From Lysinibacillus composti (GTDB taxonomy: Bacteria > Bacillota > Bacilli > Bacillales_A > Planococcaceae), in NCBI RefSeq assembly GCF_016908465.1, contig NZ_JAFBDY010000022.1:1-52634 (forward strand): a DNA stretch of 52,634 nucleotides, given 5' to 3'. The notes under the pieces were generated by a model. The model was not told the DNA's origin. It saw nothing but the letters and a program-made list of their open reading frames with translations, and did not search any database. Position numbers and translations under genes: made by a program. Shown here piece after piece: positions 30,235 to 39,495 of the stretch. Position 1 is the first letter of the stretch. The number at the start of each line of letters is the position of its first letter.

Positions 30235-31698
30235 ATGAAGCAATTAACAGTGATTGGCTTAGGTGCTGCAGAACTTGATCAGTTACAAATGGGTGTTTAT
30301 AAAAAACTAAAATCAGTAGAGAAAATCTACGTGAGAACAGTTGACCATCCGGTAATTAGTGAATTAAAGCAAGAAGGAATACGTTTTGAAAGTTTTGATG
30401 AGGTGTACGAAAAGCATGATACATTTCAACCGGTTTATGAAGAAATTACAAATCGACTAATTGAACTTGCCAAAGTTGAAAATGTTATGTATGCCGTTCC
30501 AGGACATCCACTAGTAGCTGAACAGACGATACAATTATTAATTTCAGCTGAACGAGAGGGAAAAGTGAATTTAAAAATAGAAGGTGGACAAAGCTTTCTA
30601 GACCCAATTTTCAGTGCATTAAAAATTGACCCAATCGATGGATTTCAATTATTAGATGGAACAAGCTTTTCTATTCATGATGTAAATATGCGTCAACATA
30701 TATTAATTGCTCAAGTATATGATGCATTTAGTGCCTCTGAAGTAAAGCTTACCTTAATGGAAAAATATCGTGATGATTACCCTGTTACAATTGTGATAGC
30801 TGCTGGTTCATCACAAGAATCATTAAAAACAGTACCATTGTATGAACTCGATCAATCAGTAGAAATAAATAATTTAACAACAGTCTATGTACCACCTGTT
30901 GAACACGATGAAGATGCACTGAAGGATTGGACAACCTTCCGTAAAATAATAGCAACTTTAAGGGGCCCAAATGGTTGTCCTTGGGATCAAAAACAAACCC
31001 ATGAAAGTTTAAAAAAGTATTTACTTGAGGAAGCCCATGAACTTTTAGCAGCTATTGATGAAGAAGATGATTTTGGAATTGTGGAAGAATTAGGAGATGT
31101 TCTTTTACAAGTGTTTTTACACGCTCAAATCGGAGAAGATGAAGGATATTTTAACTTAGAAGAAGTATTGGCTTCGATTAGTGAAAAAATGATTCGTCGT
31201 CATCCGCATGTTTTTGGAGACGTAAATGTAGAAGATGCTGAAGAAGTTGTTACAAATTGGAATGCCATTAAACAAATAGAAAAAGGCAAAGAAGTAGAGG
31301 ATCTATTGAAAGGCGAATATAGAGCGAGTTCAACTCTTCAAACATCCTTTAACTACCAGAAAAAAGCTGCTTCTGTTGGTTTTGATTGGCCTGATGCTGA
31401 TGGAGCTTGGGGTAAATTCGAAGAGGAGTGGAAAGAGTTCAGAGAAGAAGTAACAAATGGGTCATCAAAATCTCGTTTAGATGAATTTGGTGATGTATTA
31501 TTTACTCTTGTTAATATAGCACGCTTCTATAAAATTTCGCCTGAAGAAGCAATGATTCATGCAAATGAAAAATTTGCTCGTCGCTTCCATCACGTTGAAA
31601 TGAAAGTAAAAGAGAGTGGAAAACAATTTAAAGAATTCACACTTGAGGAATTAGATGCTTTTTGGAATGAAGCAAAAACTATAGAAAAAGGGGAATAG
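30235..31698 (+). CDS. yabN: tetrapyrrole methylase-like / MazG nucleotide pyrophosphohydrolase fusion (YabN)
   Basis: Two-part protein of 487 residues. The N-terminal third (about 1-220) is a methylase-like domain (VIGLGAAELDQL, AVPGHPLVAE). The C-terminal part is MazG: RGPNGCPWDQKQTHESLKKY with E265, E266, E269 and the E285-x-x-D288 metal site, then a second, more diverged MazG-like half. MazG hydrolyses non-canonical or excess NTPs to NMP. AGGTGG precedes the ATG. It sits in the yabM-yabN-rqcP operon. Confidence 0.94.
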   Translation: MKQLTVIGLGAAELDQLQMGVYKKLKSVEKIYVRTVDHPVISELKQEGIRFESFDEVYEKHDTFQPVYEEITNRLIELAKVENVMYAVPGHPLVAEQTIQLLISAEREGKVNLKIEGGQSFLDPIFSALKIDPIDGFQLLDGTSFSIHDVNMRQHILIAQVYDAFSASEVKLTLMEKYRDDYPVTIVIAAGSSQESLKTVPLYELDQSVEINNLTTVYVPPVEHDEDALKDWTTFRKIIATLRGPNGCPWDQKQTHESLKKYLLEEAHELLAAIDEEDDFGIVEELGDVLLQVFLHAQIGEDEGYFNLEEVLASISEKMIRRHPHVFGDVNVEDAEEVVTNWNAIKQIEKGKEVEDLLKGEYRASSTLQTSFNYQKKAASVGFDWPDADGAWGKFEEEWKEFREEVTNGSSKSRLDEFGDVLFTLVNIARFYKISPEEAMIHANEKFARRFHHVEMKVKESGKQFKEFTLEELDAFWNEAKTIEKGE

Positions 31699-31702
31699 AC
31701 CA

Positions 31703-31993
31703 TTGCGTTTAGATAAATTTTTAAAAGTTTCTCGATTAATTAAACGACGTACGTTAGCAAAGGAAGTGGCAGTTCAAGGGCGAATTAATATTAATGGAAA
31801 AGTCGCAAAAGCGAGTAGTACTGTAAAAGTTGGAGATGAATTATCCATTCGCTTTGGCCAAAAGATTGTTACGGCACGGGTAGAAGATTTAAGAGAAAAT
31901 GTACGCAAAGAAGAAGCATCAAAAATGTTTACGATTCTAAAAGAAGAAAAGCTTGATAAGGTTGAACCTGAGTTCGTTGATGATGAAGAATAG
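31703..31993 (+). CDS. rqcP: RqcP (YabO), S4-domain ribosome quality-control factor
   Basis: Works with RqcH on stalled 50S subunits, where it steadies P-site tRNA during addition of C-terminal alanine tails. The first 80 residues are an S4/Hsp15-type RNA-binding domain (MRLDKFLKVSRLIKRRTLAK, then KASSTVKVGDEL). The 96-residue length is about ten more than B. subtilis because of an acidic tail ending VDDEE. It starts with TTG, 4 bases past the yabN stop, with AAAAGGGG inside yabN. Confidence 0.95.
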   Translation: MRLDKFLKVSRLIKRRTLAKEVAVQGRININGKVAKASSTVKVGDELSIRFGQKIVTARVEDLRENVRKEEASKMFTILKEEKLDKVEPEFVDDEE

Positions 31994-32045
31994 AGTTTTT
32001 CAACTAAATGAAAAATATATTTTAGATAAGAATATTAAATTCTTA

Positions 32046-32085
32046 AAGCATGATAACAAATTTGTTGTCATGCTTCTTTCGTTTT
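32046..32085 (+). terminator. terminator after rqcP
   Basis: AAGCATGATAACAAA (32046-32060) is immediately followed by its near-complement TTTGTTGTCATGCTT (32061-32075), then CTTTCGTTTT. It separates rqcP from the sporulation genes yabP-yabQ. Confidence 0.7.
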
Positions 32086-32132
32086 GAGCATAAATTGAAC
32101 AGAACAAATCACTAAAATAAGGGGGAAATAAT

Positions 32133-32432
32133 ATGACACTACACCAAGAAAGTAATCGTTATACAATTACGTCTGGAGATCATCTTGTCACAGTAAGAAA
32201 TAGAAAAAGAATGGACATGACTTCTGTTAAAGAGATTGAACGTTTTGACCAAGAGGAATTTTATGTGAGAACTGCTCAAGGTCATTTATTAATTCGCGGA
32301 GACGAGTTGCGTATTGTACACTTAGACGTCGACAAAGGATTGTTAACATTAGAAGGAAACGTAAAAATGTTACAATACGACGATGAAGAAAATGGGTCAT
32401 CAAAAGGCTTACTCCATAAATTGTTTGGATGA
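32133..32432 (+). CDS. yabP: YabP, sporulation (coat assembly) protein
   Basis: Mother-cell sporulation protein; yabP and yabQ mutants of B. subtilis fail in cortex or coat formation. The 99-residue product shows the YabP/YqfC core: a basic N-terminus, then VKEIERFDQEEFYVRTAQG and LLIRGDELRI. No membrane segment. AAGGGGG precedes the ATG. Its stop overlaps the yabQ start. I could not identify a convincing sigma-E promoter in the 57 bases after the rqcP terminator. Confidence 0.9.
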   Translation: MTLHQESNRYTITSGDHLVTVRNRKRMDMTSVKEIERFDQEEFYVRTAQGHLLIRGDELRIVHLDVDKGLLTLEGNVKMLQYDDEENGSSKGLLHKLFG

Positions 32433-32914
32433 CCGTTAGTGAGCAATTAGTTAGTATCATAATTATGATTGCTAGTGGCATAGTTGTAGGTGCAGTGATT
32501 GATTGTATAAGATCTATGCTGCTCCTTATGTCACCGAAATCACTTTTACGAAAAATTACGTACGGAATAGAGCTTTCAGTTTGGGCTTTATTAGGTGCGA
32601 TAACATTTTACATTTTATTTACGGTTAAGGGTGGAGAATGGCGGTTAGTTGACCCATTAGCGCAAATCTCTGGAATCTTTTTATATGAAGCGGTTTTCCA
32701 GCGTTTCTTCCGTTTCCTAGGACGTTTATTTGTCATTCTAATTATTAATCCGATTGTTTTTATAATTAATTTAATACTAACGATTATTAAAACTACTTTT
32801 AAATTATTAATTCGTATTATTTTAATTCTACTAACACCCTTTATTAAACTATATAAGAGGTTTTTACCAAAAATTCATAGGAAATTTAGGACAAGCATCT
32901 TTAAAAAACGATAA
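32429..32914 (+). CDS. yabQ: YabQ, sporulation membrane protein required for cortex
   Basis: Membrane protein of 161 residues with four hydrophobic stretches (about 7-27, 46-66, 80-100, 100-140 with basic breaks) and a strongly basic C-terminus, the YabQ pattern. In B. subtilis it localises to the membranes around the forespore and is needed for the cortex. Its ATG overlaps the yabP stop by four bases (ATGA), so translation is coupled. Confidence 0.9.
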   Translation: MTVSEQLVSIIIMIASGIVVGAVIDCIRSMLLLMSPKSLLRKITYGIELSVWALLGAITFYILFTVKGGEWRLVDPLAQISGIFLYEAVFQRFFRFLGRLFVILIINPIVFIINLILTIIKTTFKLLIRIILILLTPFIKLYKRFLPKIHRKFRTSIFKKR

Positions 32915-32959
32915 ATCATCAGTATAATAACTATATGTGGCTATACGGAGGTGACGGAT

Positions 32960-33385
32960 ATGGCTAAGCGTCGTGAACAGGTCGAGACAAAACATAATAC
33001 TGTTAAAACGCTTCAAAATGACTATGTTCGTACTACTGATAGTCAGTCAAAAATGTTGCAAAAACAAAAGGTACTATTTCGAAGACGGATGCTTGTATTC
33101 ACTATTTTTGCTTCAGCCATTTTAGTCTTTTTAATAAGTACTATTGTGAAACAAAATGACAGACTAGTAGATAAGCAAAAACAAAAAGAAGAAGTCATAG
33201 CTCAGCTTGAAGAAGTAAAAGAGCAGCAAGACAAGCTTAATTTACAGATTACGAAGCTTGAAGACGATGAATACCTTGCAAAATTAGCAAGAAAAGAGTA
33301 TTTCCTTTCTGACGATGGTGAAATCATTTTCACGATTCCAGAAGAGGGGAACAAAGAACAAAAAAAGCAAAAAGATAAGGAATAG
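32960..33385 (+). CDS. divIC: cell division protein DivIC
   Basis: Bitopic divisome protein of the FtsB family that pairs with FtsL and DivIB at the septum. The 141 residues have a charged cytoplasmic N-terminus (about 1-44), one membrane segment (about 45-65: MLVFTIFASAILVFLISTIV) and an external coiled coil (QKEEVIAQLEEVKEQQDKLN), then the conserved LARKEYFLSDDGEIIF. I use the ATG 7 bases after GGAGGTG; the GTG three codons earlier overlaps that site. Confidence 0.95.
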   Translation: MAKRREQVETKHNTVKTLQNDYVRTTDSQSKMLQKQKVLFRRRMLVFTIFASAILVFLISTIVKQNDRLVDKQKQKEEVIAQLEEVKEQQDKLNLQITKLEDDEYLAKLARKEYFLSDDGEIIFTIPEEGNKEQKKQKDKE

Positions 33386-33523
33386 CCTTACATTATAAAA
33401 AGATTTTAAATTTTTAAAAAATTTAGCCGCCATCAATTGGATGGATTTGGTGTGATTTTTATAAAAATGTGAGCAAAATCTTTATTTTCAGAGTAGACAA
33501 GCTAGAAATGTGCAATATATAAA

Positions 33524-33574
33524 AGTGTTAGCGGACAACACGAAAAAGAGTTGTCTTGTTGACACTCTTTTTTT
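33524..33574 (+). terminator. terminator after divIC
   Basis: GACAAC (33534-33539) pairs with GTTGTC (33550-33555), extended by AGTGT/ACACT across an internal loop, then seven T's. Confidence 0.65.
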
Positions 33575-33586
33575 GTTGGCTATAAT
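33559..33586 (+). promoter_or_regulatory. consensus sigma-A promoter of yabR
   Basis: TTGACA (33559-33564), a 16-base spacer and TATAAT (33581-33586). The -35 is part of the divIC terminator stem. Confidence 0.8.
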
Positions 33587-33676
33587 AAAAGAGAAACGAA
33601 TTAAATTTTACACGTTTTTAATTTGAATATATGGCTATATAAAGCCGCTTAATTTTTAAGGAGGAACATTTTTTTT

Positions 33677-34114
33677 ATGTCAATTGAAGTAGGCAGCAAA
33701 GTACAAGGTAAAGTAACAGGAATCACTAATTTCGGAGCATTCGTTGAGCTGCCAGACGGCAAAACGGGTCTTGTTCACATTAGTGAAGTAGCAGATAACT
33801 ATGTGAAGGACATTAATGACCATCTTAAAGTTGGCGATATGGTCGAAGTGAAAGTGATGAATGTTGAGGCAGATGGTAAGATTGGTTTATCAATCCGTAA
33901 AGCAAAACCTCAACCAGAAAGACCGGAGAGACCTGAACGTCCTCACCGTCCACGTCGTGATAATCAGCGATCAAACGACCGAAATGGAGGTCAACCAAAA
34001 GAGAATTTTGAACAAAAGATGGCACGCTTCTTGAAAGATAGTGATGAACGCCTTGCGTCATTAAAACGCGCTACTGAGTCTAAACGCGGCGGCCGTGGAG
34101 CTAGAAGAGGATAG
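33677..34114 (+). CDS. yabR: S1 RNA-binding domain protein (YabR, GSP13-like)
   Basis: General-stress-type S1 protein. One S1 domain (about 1-75: GSKVQGKVTGITNFGAFVEL, GKTGLVHISEV, GDMVEVKV) is followed by a proline- and arginine-rich linker and a charged helix, ending in an RGGRGARRG tail that should bind RNA. At 145 residues it is slightly longer than B. subtilis YabR because of that linker. AAGGAGG lies 11 bases before the ATG. Monocistronic with its own promoter and terminator. Confidence 0.93.
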   Translation: MSIEVGSKVQGKVTGITNFGAFVELPDGKTGLVHISEVADNYVKDINDHLKVGDMVEVKVMNVEADGKIGLSIRKAKPQPERPERPERPHRPRRDNQRSNDRNGGQPKENFEQKMARFLKDSDERLASLKRATESKRGGRGARRG

Positions 34115-34162
34115 TTTGCTGTCTGTTTTAATCGTAGAAAAAGTGTAATATAGATTCTTTGG

Positions 34163-34197
34163 AACTGATTATGAATATTTCATAATCAGTTTTTTTA
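34163..34197 (+). terminator. terminator after yabR
   Basis: A perfect 13-bp stem (34163-34175 with 34179-34191) runs into seven T's. Confidence 0.93.
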
Positions 34198-34224
34198 TTT
34201 TAAATGAAATGAGCAAAAGCGGAG

Positions 34225-34407
34225 TCATATATTATTTTTACTAAGCAGTAATTTTATTAGCCCACCTAGAGTTGCTAAGCTAATGATTAGTCCAACTAGT
34301 AATAAAAAGACCTGTAACAAGGGAGATAGATTTAACATTGTACCTAAAACAATCAAAATAGAACCAATTGAACACATAAGTGCAAAGGACCATAAACTTT
34401 TAAACAT
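34225..34407 (-). CDS. small hypothetical membrane protein
   Basis: I do not recognise this 60-residue protein. It has two hydrophobic segments (about 7-25 and 32-54) joined by a short LNLSPLL turn and ends in a basic tail, LLLSKNNI. GGAGG lies 10 bases before the ATG on the minus strand, good spacing; a GTG three codons upstream is too close. It is one of only three minus-strand genes in the window and faces yabR. B. subtilis has tRNA genes between yabR and spoIIE instead. It could be a chance hydrophobic frame, but the binding site and clean membrane pattern favour a real gene. Confidence 0.6.
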   Translation of the reverse strand: MFKSLWSFALMCSIGSILIVLGTMLNLSPLLQVFLLLVGLIISLATLGGLIKLLLSKNNI

Positions 34408-34793
34408 AGTAGCCACGCCTCCATATACTGAATAAACTAGCTTAAGTTTACTTGGTTTAAAAAAAGTTTAAAAGCACCTATCATTTTGTTCGATAATCCG
34501 ACAGTAAACTCTATTTATCTTCATTCACTAAGTCTTATACAGTCTTGTTAACGGAGTTAAAAGTACAGAAGATTTACACCAATTTAGTAGGAAAAATAAG
34601 CTCCTTTCAGTAGTATTCGAAACCTCAAGCGAATGAGGGCAAAGACTTCGAAAGATCTTCATGGATTTTAAAAGGTGGTAAATAAGCAAACATATTACTA
34701 AATCTTATGCAATTCCTATAAGTCAGGATTTATTTGTAAAATGTAAACTTACCAAAAAATAAGTCGAACAATTTTCTTTAAATGCTTCACTAC
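34408..34793. other. intergenic region between the small membrane gene and spoIIE
   Basis: A gap with no gene. I searched for the two tRNA genes found here in B. subtilis and found no clover-leaf or GGTTCRANYCC segment. A short hairpin CCTC/GAGG lies near 34650. A near-exact Spo0A box AGTCGAA (34762-34768, first base off) lies upstream of the spoIIE promoter. Confidence 0.5.
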
Positions 34794-34826
34794 TAGACAA
34801 ATTTTACAATCATTCTCTTATATAAT
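34794..34826 (+). promoter_or_regulatory. Spo0A-dependent promoter of spoIIE
   Basis: TAGACA (34794-34799) and TATAAT (34821-34826) are 21 bases apart. This wide spacing is the hallmark of the Spo0A-activated sigma-A promoters of spoIIE and spoIIG. A Spo0A-like box lies 26 bases upstream. Confidence 0.75.
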
Positions 34827-34859
34827 TAGCGGAAAATAGATTCGAAGGGAATGAAAAAA

Positions 34860-37259
34860 ATGGCTAATATAGAAACGTTAAAGGAGAAGTCGACGTGGCA
34901 AGGAATAGTCGCTCGGTTTACTATAAAAAAGACTAATTTCTTAATTCACCTCTTCTTTTTATCTCTAGCTATATTTCTATCACAGGCAGTTATGTTTGAT
35001 GCTGCCGTTCCGTTTCTATTACCACTATGGGCAATTGTTTGCCAACGTTATGAAAATGAGAAATGGGCAGTATTTATTGGAGGGTTCATAGGAGCAATAA
35101 CCTTAGGTGTAGGACAAGCGTTAATACTCTGCTTACAACTAATGCTCTATGAATTAATTGTCCGTTTTCGTTATTGGAAACTGCCGGTCAGTGTATCAGT
35201 TGCACTAGCTGCTTTTATTGGTCAATTTGCTTGGCAAACAATCGCGAGTAGTGGTATGCCTCCGGTAATTGTCCAATTATACGTTTATTATGAGGTCATC
35301 TTAGCATTCTTCATGACGATCTTTGTTCAATTATTCTTCGTTCAACCACATCGTTTTTGGGCGGAAGGGTGGAGTTATGAACGGGTAGGAGCAGGTCTTG
35401 TTATTCTTGCAATGGCTTTAACAGGGATGCAATCAATTACAGTTTCATACTTCGCATTATTTCCCTTTGTTCTCCATTTAGCTATTTGTATAGCTGCAAG
35501 GGCAGGTGGAGTTCCAATTGCGGCCATGGTTGCCACAATAGTTGGTTGTTTGGTTGGAGTCTCCGAGCTTTCATTCACAGGATTTATTGCTGTTTATGCA
35601 CTGACAGGTGTTGTGGCAGGTTTATTTAATGGCTTAGGTCGAATAGGGGTTGCTCTAGGAAGTTTAGTACCAAGCGTGTTTTTCTTCTTCTATGATGCAA
35701 CACTTCCCCTTGATACAGTTTACTTCGTTTCCATTGCCGTTTCAGGGATTGTGTTTTTGGCATTACCTCAAACCATCTTTACCTTTTTAAACAATGCCAT
35801 TCATCCGAAACGCGATGAAGTACTTATACAGCGTCAACAATGGGTAACAGAACACACGACGGAAAAGCTGGAGACGTTTCAGCACTTTGTCTTATTCATG
35901 AAAGAATTAGTCTTCGATCGTTTTACTTCGACAGAAGCCGTAGATGAAGTGCGAAAAGTTGAACCGTGCGCAACATGTATGAGTTGCTTCCGTTATGATC
36001 GATGCTGGGGAGAAGATGCCAACAACGGTATGGAAGTACTAATTGAAGATTGGTTTGTTGCTAAAAATGGCTTTAGTAAAACTGAACAGAATATAGCAGA
36101 AGATCGAATTCGTTTAAAATGTGTAAAAACGACAAAGCTTTTAGAAGAGCTTGATTATCAATTATATAACGATAAAATGAACGGGCAATTCTATCACGGG
36201 AAAAAAATGATCGCATTGCAGCTAAGAGATTTGAGTAATCATTTAAACAAGTTAATGAAAGATATGAAGGAGGAAACATTATCATTTAAAACAATCGAGG
36301 AAGAATTATATGAGCAATTTCGGATTGCACAAGTACAATGTTTTCAAATTGATGTACTGAGCAATACAATGGGGGAACGTGAGGTAATTTGTTCTATTGC
36401 TAAAAGGCAAAACACGGTGGAGGAACAGAATTTACTATGTGAACGAATTATATTACCTATCCTATTTGATGTATTTTCTGAACCATTTGAAGTTGAAAAA
36501 ATTACGGAGCAAAAAAAGCCATTTGCCCATATTCAAATTCGTTTCCGTTCTGCAGTTCGATACCAATTAGAGTATGATATATATAGCAGAGCCAAGAATT
36601 CCGCATGGGTCTCAGGTGATTCACATGCAATTTTTCATATTCATCCTGGCCTTGTTGCTGTAATGCTCTCTGATGGAATGGGATCTAGTAAAGAAGCACA
36701 ACGTGAAAGTAGGCGCTTAGTTCGCTTAATGAGAGAATGCTTAAGTTATAATATGAATCCTGAAACGGCAATGCACACGTTACACTACGTCATGTCTTTA
36801 AATCGTGAAGTTGATATGTATGCAACAATTGACTTTGCATTAGTGGACTTACAAAAAGGTGAGTTATGGTCGTGGAAGGCAGGAAGTATGTCTACTTATA
36901 TTTTACGAGGAGAAAAACTTTTAAAAGTTGATGGTGCTTCTGCTCCAGTTGGATTTATGCCAGTATTTTCAATCGAAACAGAACGAGTGAATCTATTAGC
37001 TGATGATTATATTCTCATGGTTTCAGATGGATTATTCTCCAGTGCCTATGAATGGGATGAACAGGAACAGTATTTTGTTCAATTAATGAAATCAGGCATT
37101 AAAAATGGCATTCCAATTGAAGTTATGTTATATGACGTAATGGATACATTCCAAAGTCGTTATGAAGTAGAAGATGATTGTACAGTAATTGCTTTTACAG
37201 TGTCGCATGTTGTTCCGAAGTGGGCAGTAGTTAAACCGAAAAGTAAAAGTACTTCATGA
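34860..37259 (+). CDS. spoIIE: stage II sporulation protein E, serine phosphatase
   Basis: Membrane phosphatase that dephosphorylates SpoIIAA, releasing sigma-F in the forespore, and interacts with FtsZ at the polar septum. The 799-residue protein has about ten N-terminal membrane segments (about 25-320), a central oligomerisation region including a CATCMSCFRYDRCW cluster, and a C-terminal PP2C phosphatase (about 590-795) with metal-site motifs MLSDGMGSSKEA and LMVSDGLFSS. I use the ATG 9 bases after GAAGGGA; the ATG three codons earlier touches that site. yabS and yabT, which follow it in B. subtilis, are absent. Confidence 0.97.
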   Translation: MANIETLKEKSTWQGIVARFTIKKTNFLIHLFFLSLAIFLSQAVMFDAAVPFLLPLWAIVCQRYENEKWAVFIGGFIGAITLGVGQALILCLQLMLYELIVRFRYWKLPVSVSVALAAFIGQFAWQTIASSGMPPVIVQLYVYYEVILAFFMTIFVQLFFVQPHRFWAEGWSYERVGAGLVILAMALTGMQSITVSYFALFPFVLHLAICIAARAGGVPIAAMVATIVGCLVGVSELSFTGFIAVYALTGVVAGLFNGLGRIGVALGSLVPSVFFFFYDATLPLDTVYFVSIAVSGIVFLALPQTIFTFLNNAIHPKRDEVLIQRQQWVTEHTTEKLETFQHFVLFMKELVFDRFTSTEAVDEVRKVEPCATCMSCFRYDRCWGEDANNGMEVLIEDWFVAKNGFSKTEQNIAEDRIRLKCVKTTKLLEELDYQLYNDKMNGQFYHGKKMIALQLRDLSNHLNKLMKDMKEETLSFKTIEEELYEQFRIAQVQCFQIDVLSNTMGEREVICSIAKRQNTVEEQNLLCERIILPILFDVFSEPFEVEKITEQKKPFAHIQIRFRSAVRYQLEYDIYSRAKNSAWVSGDSHAIFHIHPGLVAVMLSDGMGSSKEAQRESRRLVRLMRECLSYNMNPETAMHTLHYVMSLNREVDMYATIDFALVDLQKGELWSWKAGSMSTYILRGEKLLKVDGASAPVGFMPVFSIETERVNLLADDYILMVSDGLFSSAYEWDEQEQYFVQLMKSGIKNGIPIEVMLYDVMDTFQSRYEVEDDCTVIAFTVSHVVPKWAVVKPKSKSTS

Positions 37260-37282
37260 TCGGTTCTTTACATCATTTAGTT

Positions 37283-37323
37283 GGTTGAATAGGTGGGAAA
37301 AAGTTTTCTATGCCTATTCAACC
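37283..37323 (+). terminator. stem-loop after spoIIE
   Basis: GGTTGAATAGG (37283-37293) pairs perfectly with CCTATTCAACC (37313-37323); the loop holds a further GAAAA/TTTTC pairing. There is no T-run after it, so it may be an inefficient terminator or an mRNA-end stabiliser. Confidence 0.5.
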
Positions 37324-37372
37324 TAATATTATATACACCGAGATAGACAGTAGGTAAGGGTGGCGAAATCAG

Positions 37373-38770
37373 ATGGTATCATTTGAAAGGAAAGTAGAGA
37401 ACTATATAACAGAACATCAATTAATTGAACGCGGGGACCGTCTTCTTATTGCATGTTCTGGTGGGATTGATTCGATGGGGTTACTACATTTTTTTCTAAA
37501 ATTTCAACAACGATATAAAATTGAGATATTTGTTTCCCATGTTGACCATATGCTAAGAGGAGAAACTTCTGCACAAGATCGTGTTTTTGTGGAGGAGTTT
37601 TGTAAGAAGCATAATATTCCTGTATTTAGTACAGCAATTCCTATTCCTAAAATATTGGAGGAAGAGGGGGGGAACTCACAAGCAATTTGCCGAAGAGAAA
37701 GGTATCGCTTTTTTGCAGAAGTGATGGAAAATAAACAAATCAATAAACTGGTTACAGCACATCATGCAGATGATCAATTGGAATCAGTACTTATGTCTAT
37801 AACACGAGCTGGGTCCATCAAAGGAATGAAAGCTAAACGGGAATTTTCTTTTGGAACAATAATTAGGCCATTTTTCGGGGTTACAAAGTCGGAGGTTTGG
37901 GAATATTTAGAAGGGGTAAAAGGCACATATAGAGAAGATGCAAGTAATGCAAAAGATGACTATACGCGTAATCGATTTAGACACCATATTGTACCCTTAC
38001 TTAAGGAAGAAAATAATAATATAGCACTGAATGCAGTACAATTAGTGGAAAATACACAACAAGATGATGAGTTTTTATTTCAGCTTGCAAAGGAGAGATT
38101 TTCGCAAATAGTAAAGAAAGATGGAGAATTCAGTTTTTCATTTTCAATTAACAGCCTTCAAAAAGAACCTGTTGCTTTACAAAGAAGAATCATTTTAATA
38201 CTATTAAACTATCTATACAGCAATACTAATATTTCCCAAAGTCACACGATGGGTAATGCAATTTTGCAACTGTGCAACACACAAGAAGGAAGTGCGATGA
38301 TTCATTTACCAGAACAGATTGTGGCTAAGAGACACTATAGTAAAGTGACTCTTTTTAAAGAAAGAAATGTAAAAAGCAAAATTTCCACTTTATCAATAAA
38401 TCTAAATAAGTGGAATGAACTGCAATCTGGCATTCATTTATACATAGGTAATGCCTCTTATGTAGTGAACACACATTTCAAAAATGTTGATGCGTATTAC
38501 TTCGATTCAACTACAGTTAGACCCCCGTTTTTTGTTAGAACTCGCAAAGAAGGAGATCGTATAGCACTAAAAGGAATGACAGAGGAAAAACGCCTGTCCC
38601 GTCTATTTATAGATGAAAAAGTACCTTTAGACCAACGCGATCGGTGGCCTCTTTTAGTCAATTCAAATGACGAGGTAATTGCAGTACTAGGTATTCGCTT
38701 TAACAATAAATTTTCTAAGAAATTGCGTCCTAATGATGATATGATAGTACTAATTGGGAGAAACAATTAA
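37373..38770 (+). CDS. tilS: tRNA(Ile)-lysidine synthetase
   Basis: Converts C34 of the CAU-anticodon tRNA(Ile) to lysidine, changing both its charging and its decoding; essential. The 465-residue protein has the PP-loop SGGIDS (29-34), VDHMLRGE, the THHxDD-like TAHHADDQLE motif, and a C-terminal domain with the RTRKEGDRI segment. AAGGGTGG precedes the ATG. hprT follows 180 bases on; together with ftsH this is the B. subtilis order. Confidence 0.96.
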   Translation: MVSFERKVENYITEHQLIERGDRLLIACSGGIDSMGLLHFFLKFQQRYKIEIFVSHVDHMLRGETSAQDRVFVEEFCKKHNIPVFSTAIPIPKILEEEGGNSQAICRRERYRFFAEVMENKQINKLVTAHHADDQLESVLMSITRAGSIKGMKAKREFSFGTIIRPFFGVTKSEVWEYLEGVKGTYREDASNAKDDYTRNRFRHHIVPLLKEENNNIALNAVQLVENTQQDDEFLFQLAKERFSQIVKKDGEFSFSFSINSLQKEPVALQRRIILILLNYLYSNTNISQSHTMGNAILQLCNTQEGSAMIHLPEQIVAKRHYSKVTLFKERNVKSKISTLSINLNKWNELQSGIHLYIGNASYVVNTHFKNVDAYYFDSTTVRPPFFVRTRKEGDRIALKGMTEEKRLSRLFIDEKVPLDQRDRWPLLVNSNDEVIAVLGIRFNNKFSKKLRPNDDMIVLIGRNN

Positions 38771-38950
38771 CATTTTTACCTAAACTTCTAAAAGTATGGA
38801 ATATTGAGTAAAAATGAAGTACATAATCATTCAGAGCGAGATTAAAGTTTTATATGTAAGCACACATTTGTAGTGAAATACAATTTTAAACGGTATAATT
38901 TCCTGAGGAATATTTACTGAAGTTCGTTGAACAAGTCGAGGAGGATTTAT

Positions 38951-39493
38951 ATGATTCAAAAAGATATTGAAAAAGTATTATTAACAGAAGAACAAATTCA
39001 AGAAAGAATTGTAGAACTAGGTGAACAATTAACAGAAGAATACAAAGATAAATTTCCACTAGCAATTGGGGTCTTAAAAGGTGCAATTCCATTTATGACA
39101 GACTTAATGAAACGTTTTGATTCATATATTGAAATCGATTTTATGGACGTTTCTAGTTATGGAAACGCAACAGTTTCTTCGGGGGAAGTTAAGATTTTAA
39201 AAGACTTAAACACAAGTGTTGAAGGTCGAGATGTCATTATTATCGAGGATATTATTGATAGTGGTTTAACTTTAAGTTATTTAGTAGATCTCTTCAAATA
39301 TCGCAAAGCGAAATCGATTAAAATCGTAACGCTTTTAGATAAACCATCTGGAAGAAAAGTAAAATTAGATGCTGATATCGTAGGGTTTGAAGTACCAGAT
39401 GGCTTTGTAGTTGGATACGGTTTAGATTACGCAGAAAAGTATAGAAACTTACCTTACATTGGGATTTTAAAACGTGAAGTATATTCATTTTAG
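38951..39493 (+). CDS. hprT: hypoxanthine-guanine phosphoribosyltransferase
   Basis: Salvages hypoxanthine and guanine with PRPP to make IMP and GMP; in B. subtilis it also contacts TilS and FtsH. The 180-residue protein carries the PRPP motif [14 protein letters not shown] (95-108), the flexible-loop [10 protein letters not shown] and the purine-site VGYGLDY. I start at the ATG 6 bases after GAGGAGG. A TATAAT at 38894-38899 without a clear -35 is the likely -10. Confidence 0.97.
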   Translation: MIQKDIEKVLLTEEQIQERIVELGEQLTEEYKDKFPLAIGVLKGAIPFMTDLMKRFDSYIEIDFMDVSSYGNATVSSGEVKILKDLNTSVEGRDVIIIEDIIDSGLTLSYLVDLFKYRKAKSIKIVTLLDKPSGRKVKLDADIVGFEVPDGFVVGYGLDYAEKYRNLPYIGILKREVYSF

Positions 39494-39495
39494 TA

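Noticed and set aside
34198..34220. inverted end of repeat family 1 (AGCAAAAGCGGAGT)
   Set aside because: Only about ten bases resemble the family tail and nothing else of the element is present.
34417..34850. tRNA genes expected from B. subtilis gene order
   Set aside because: Read on both strands, no acceptor or T-arm motifs were found.
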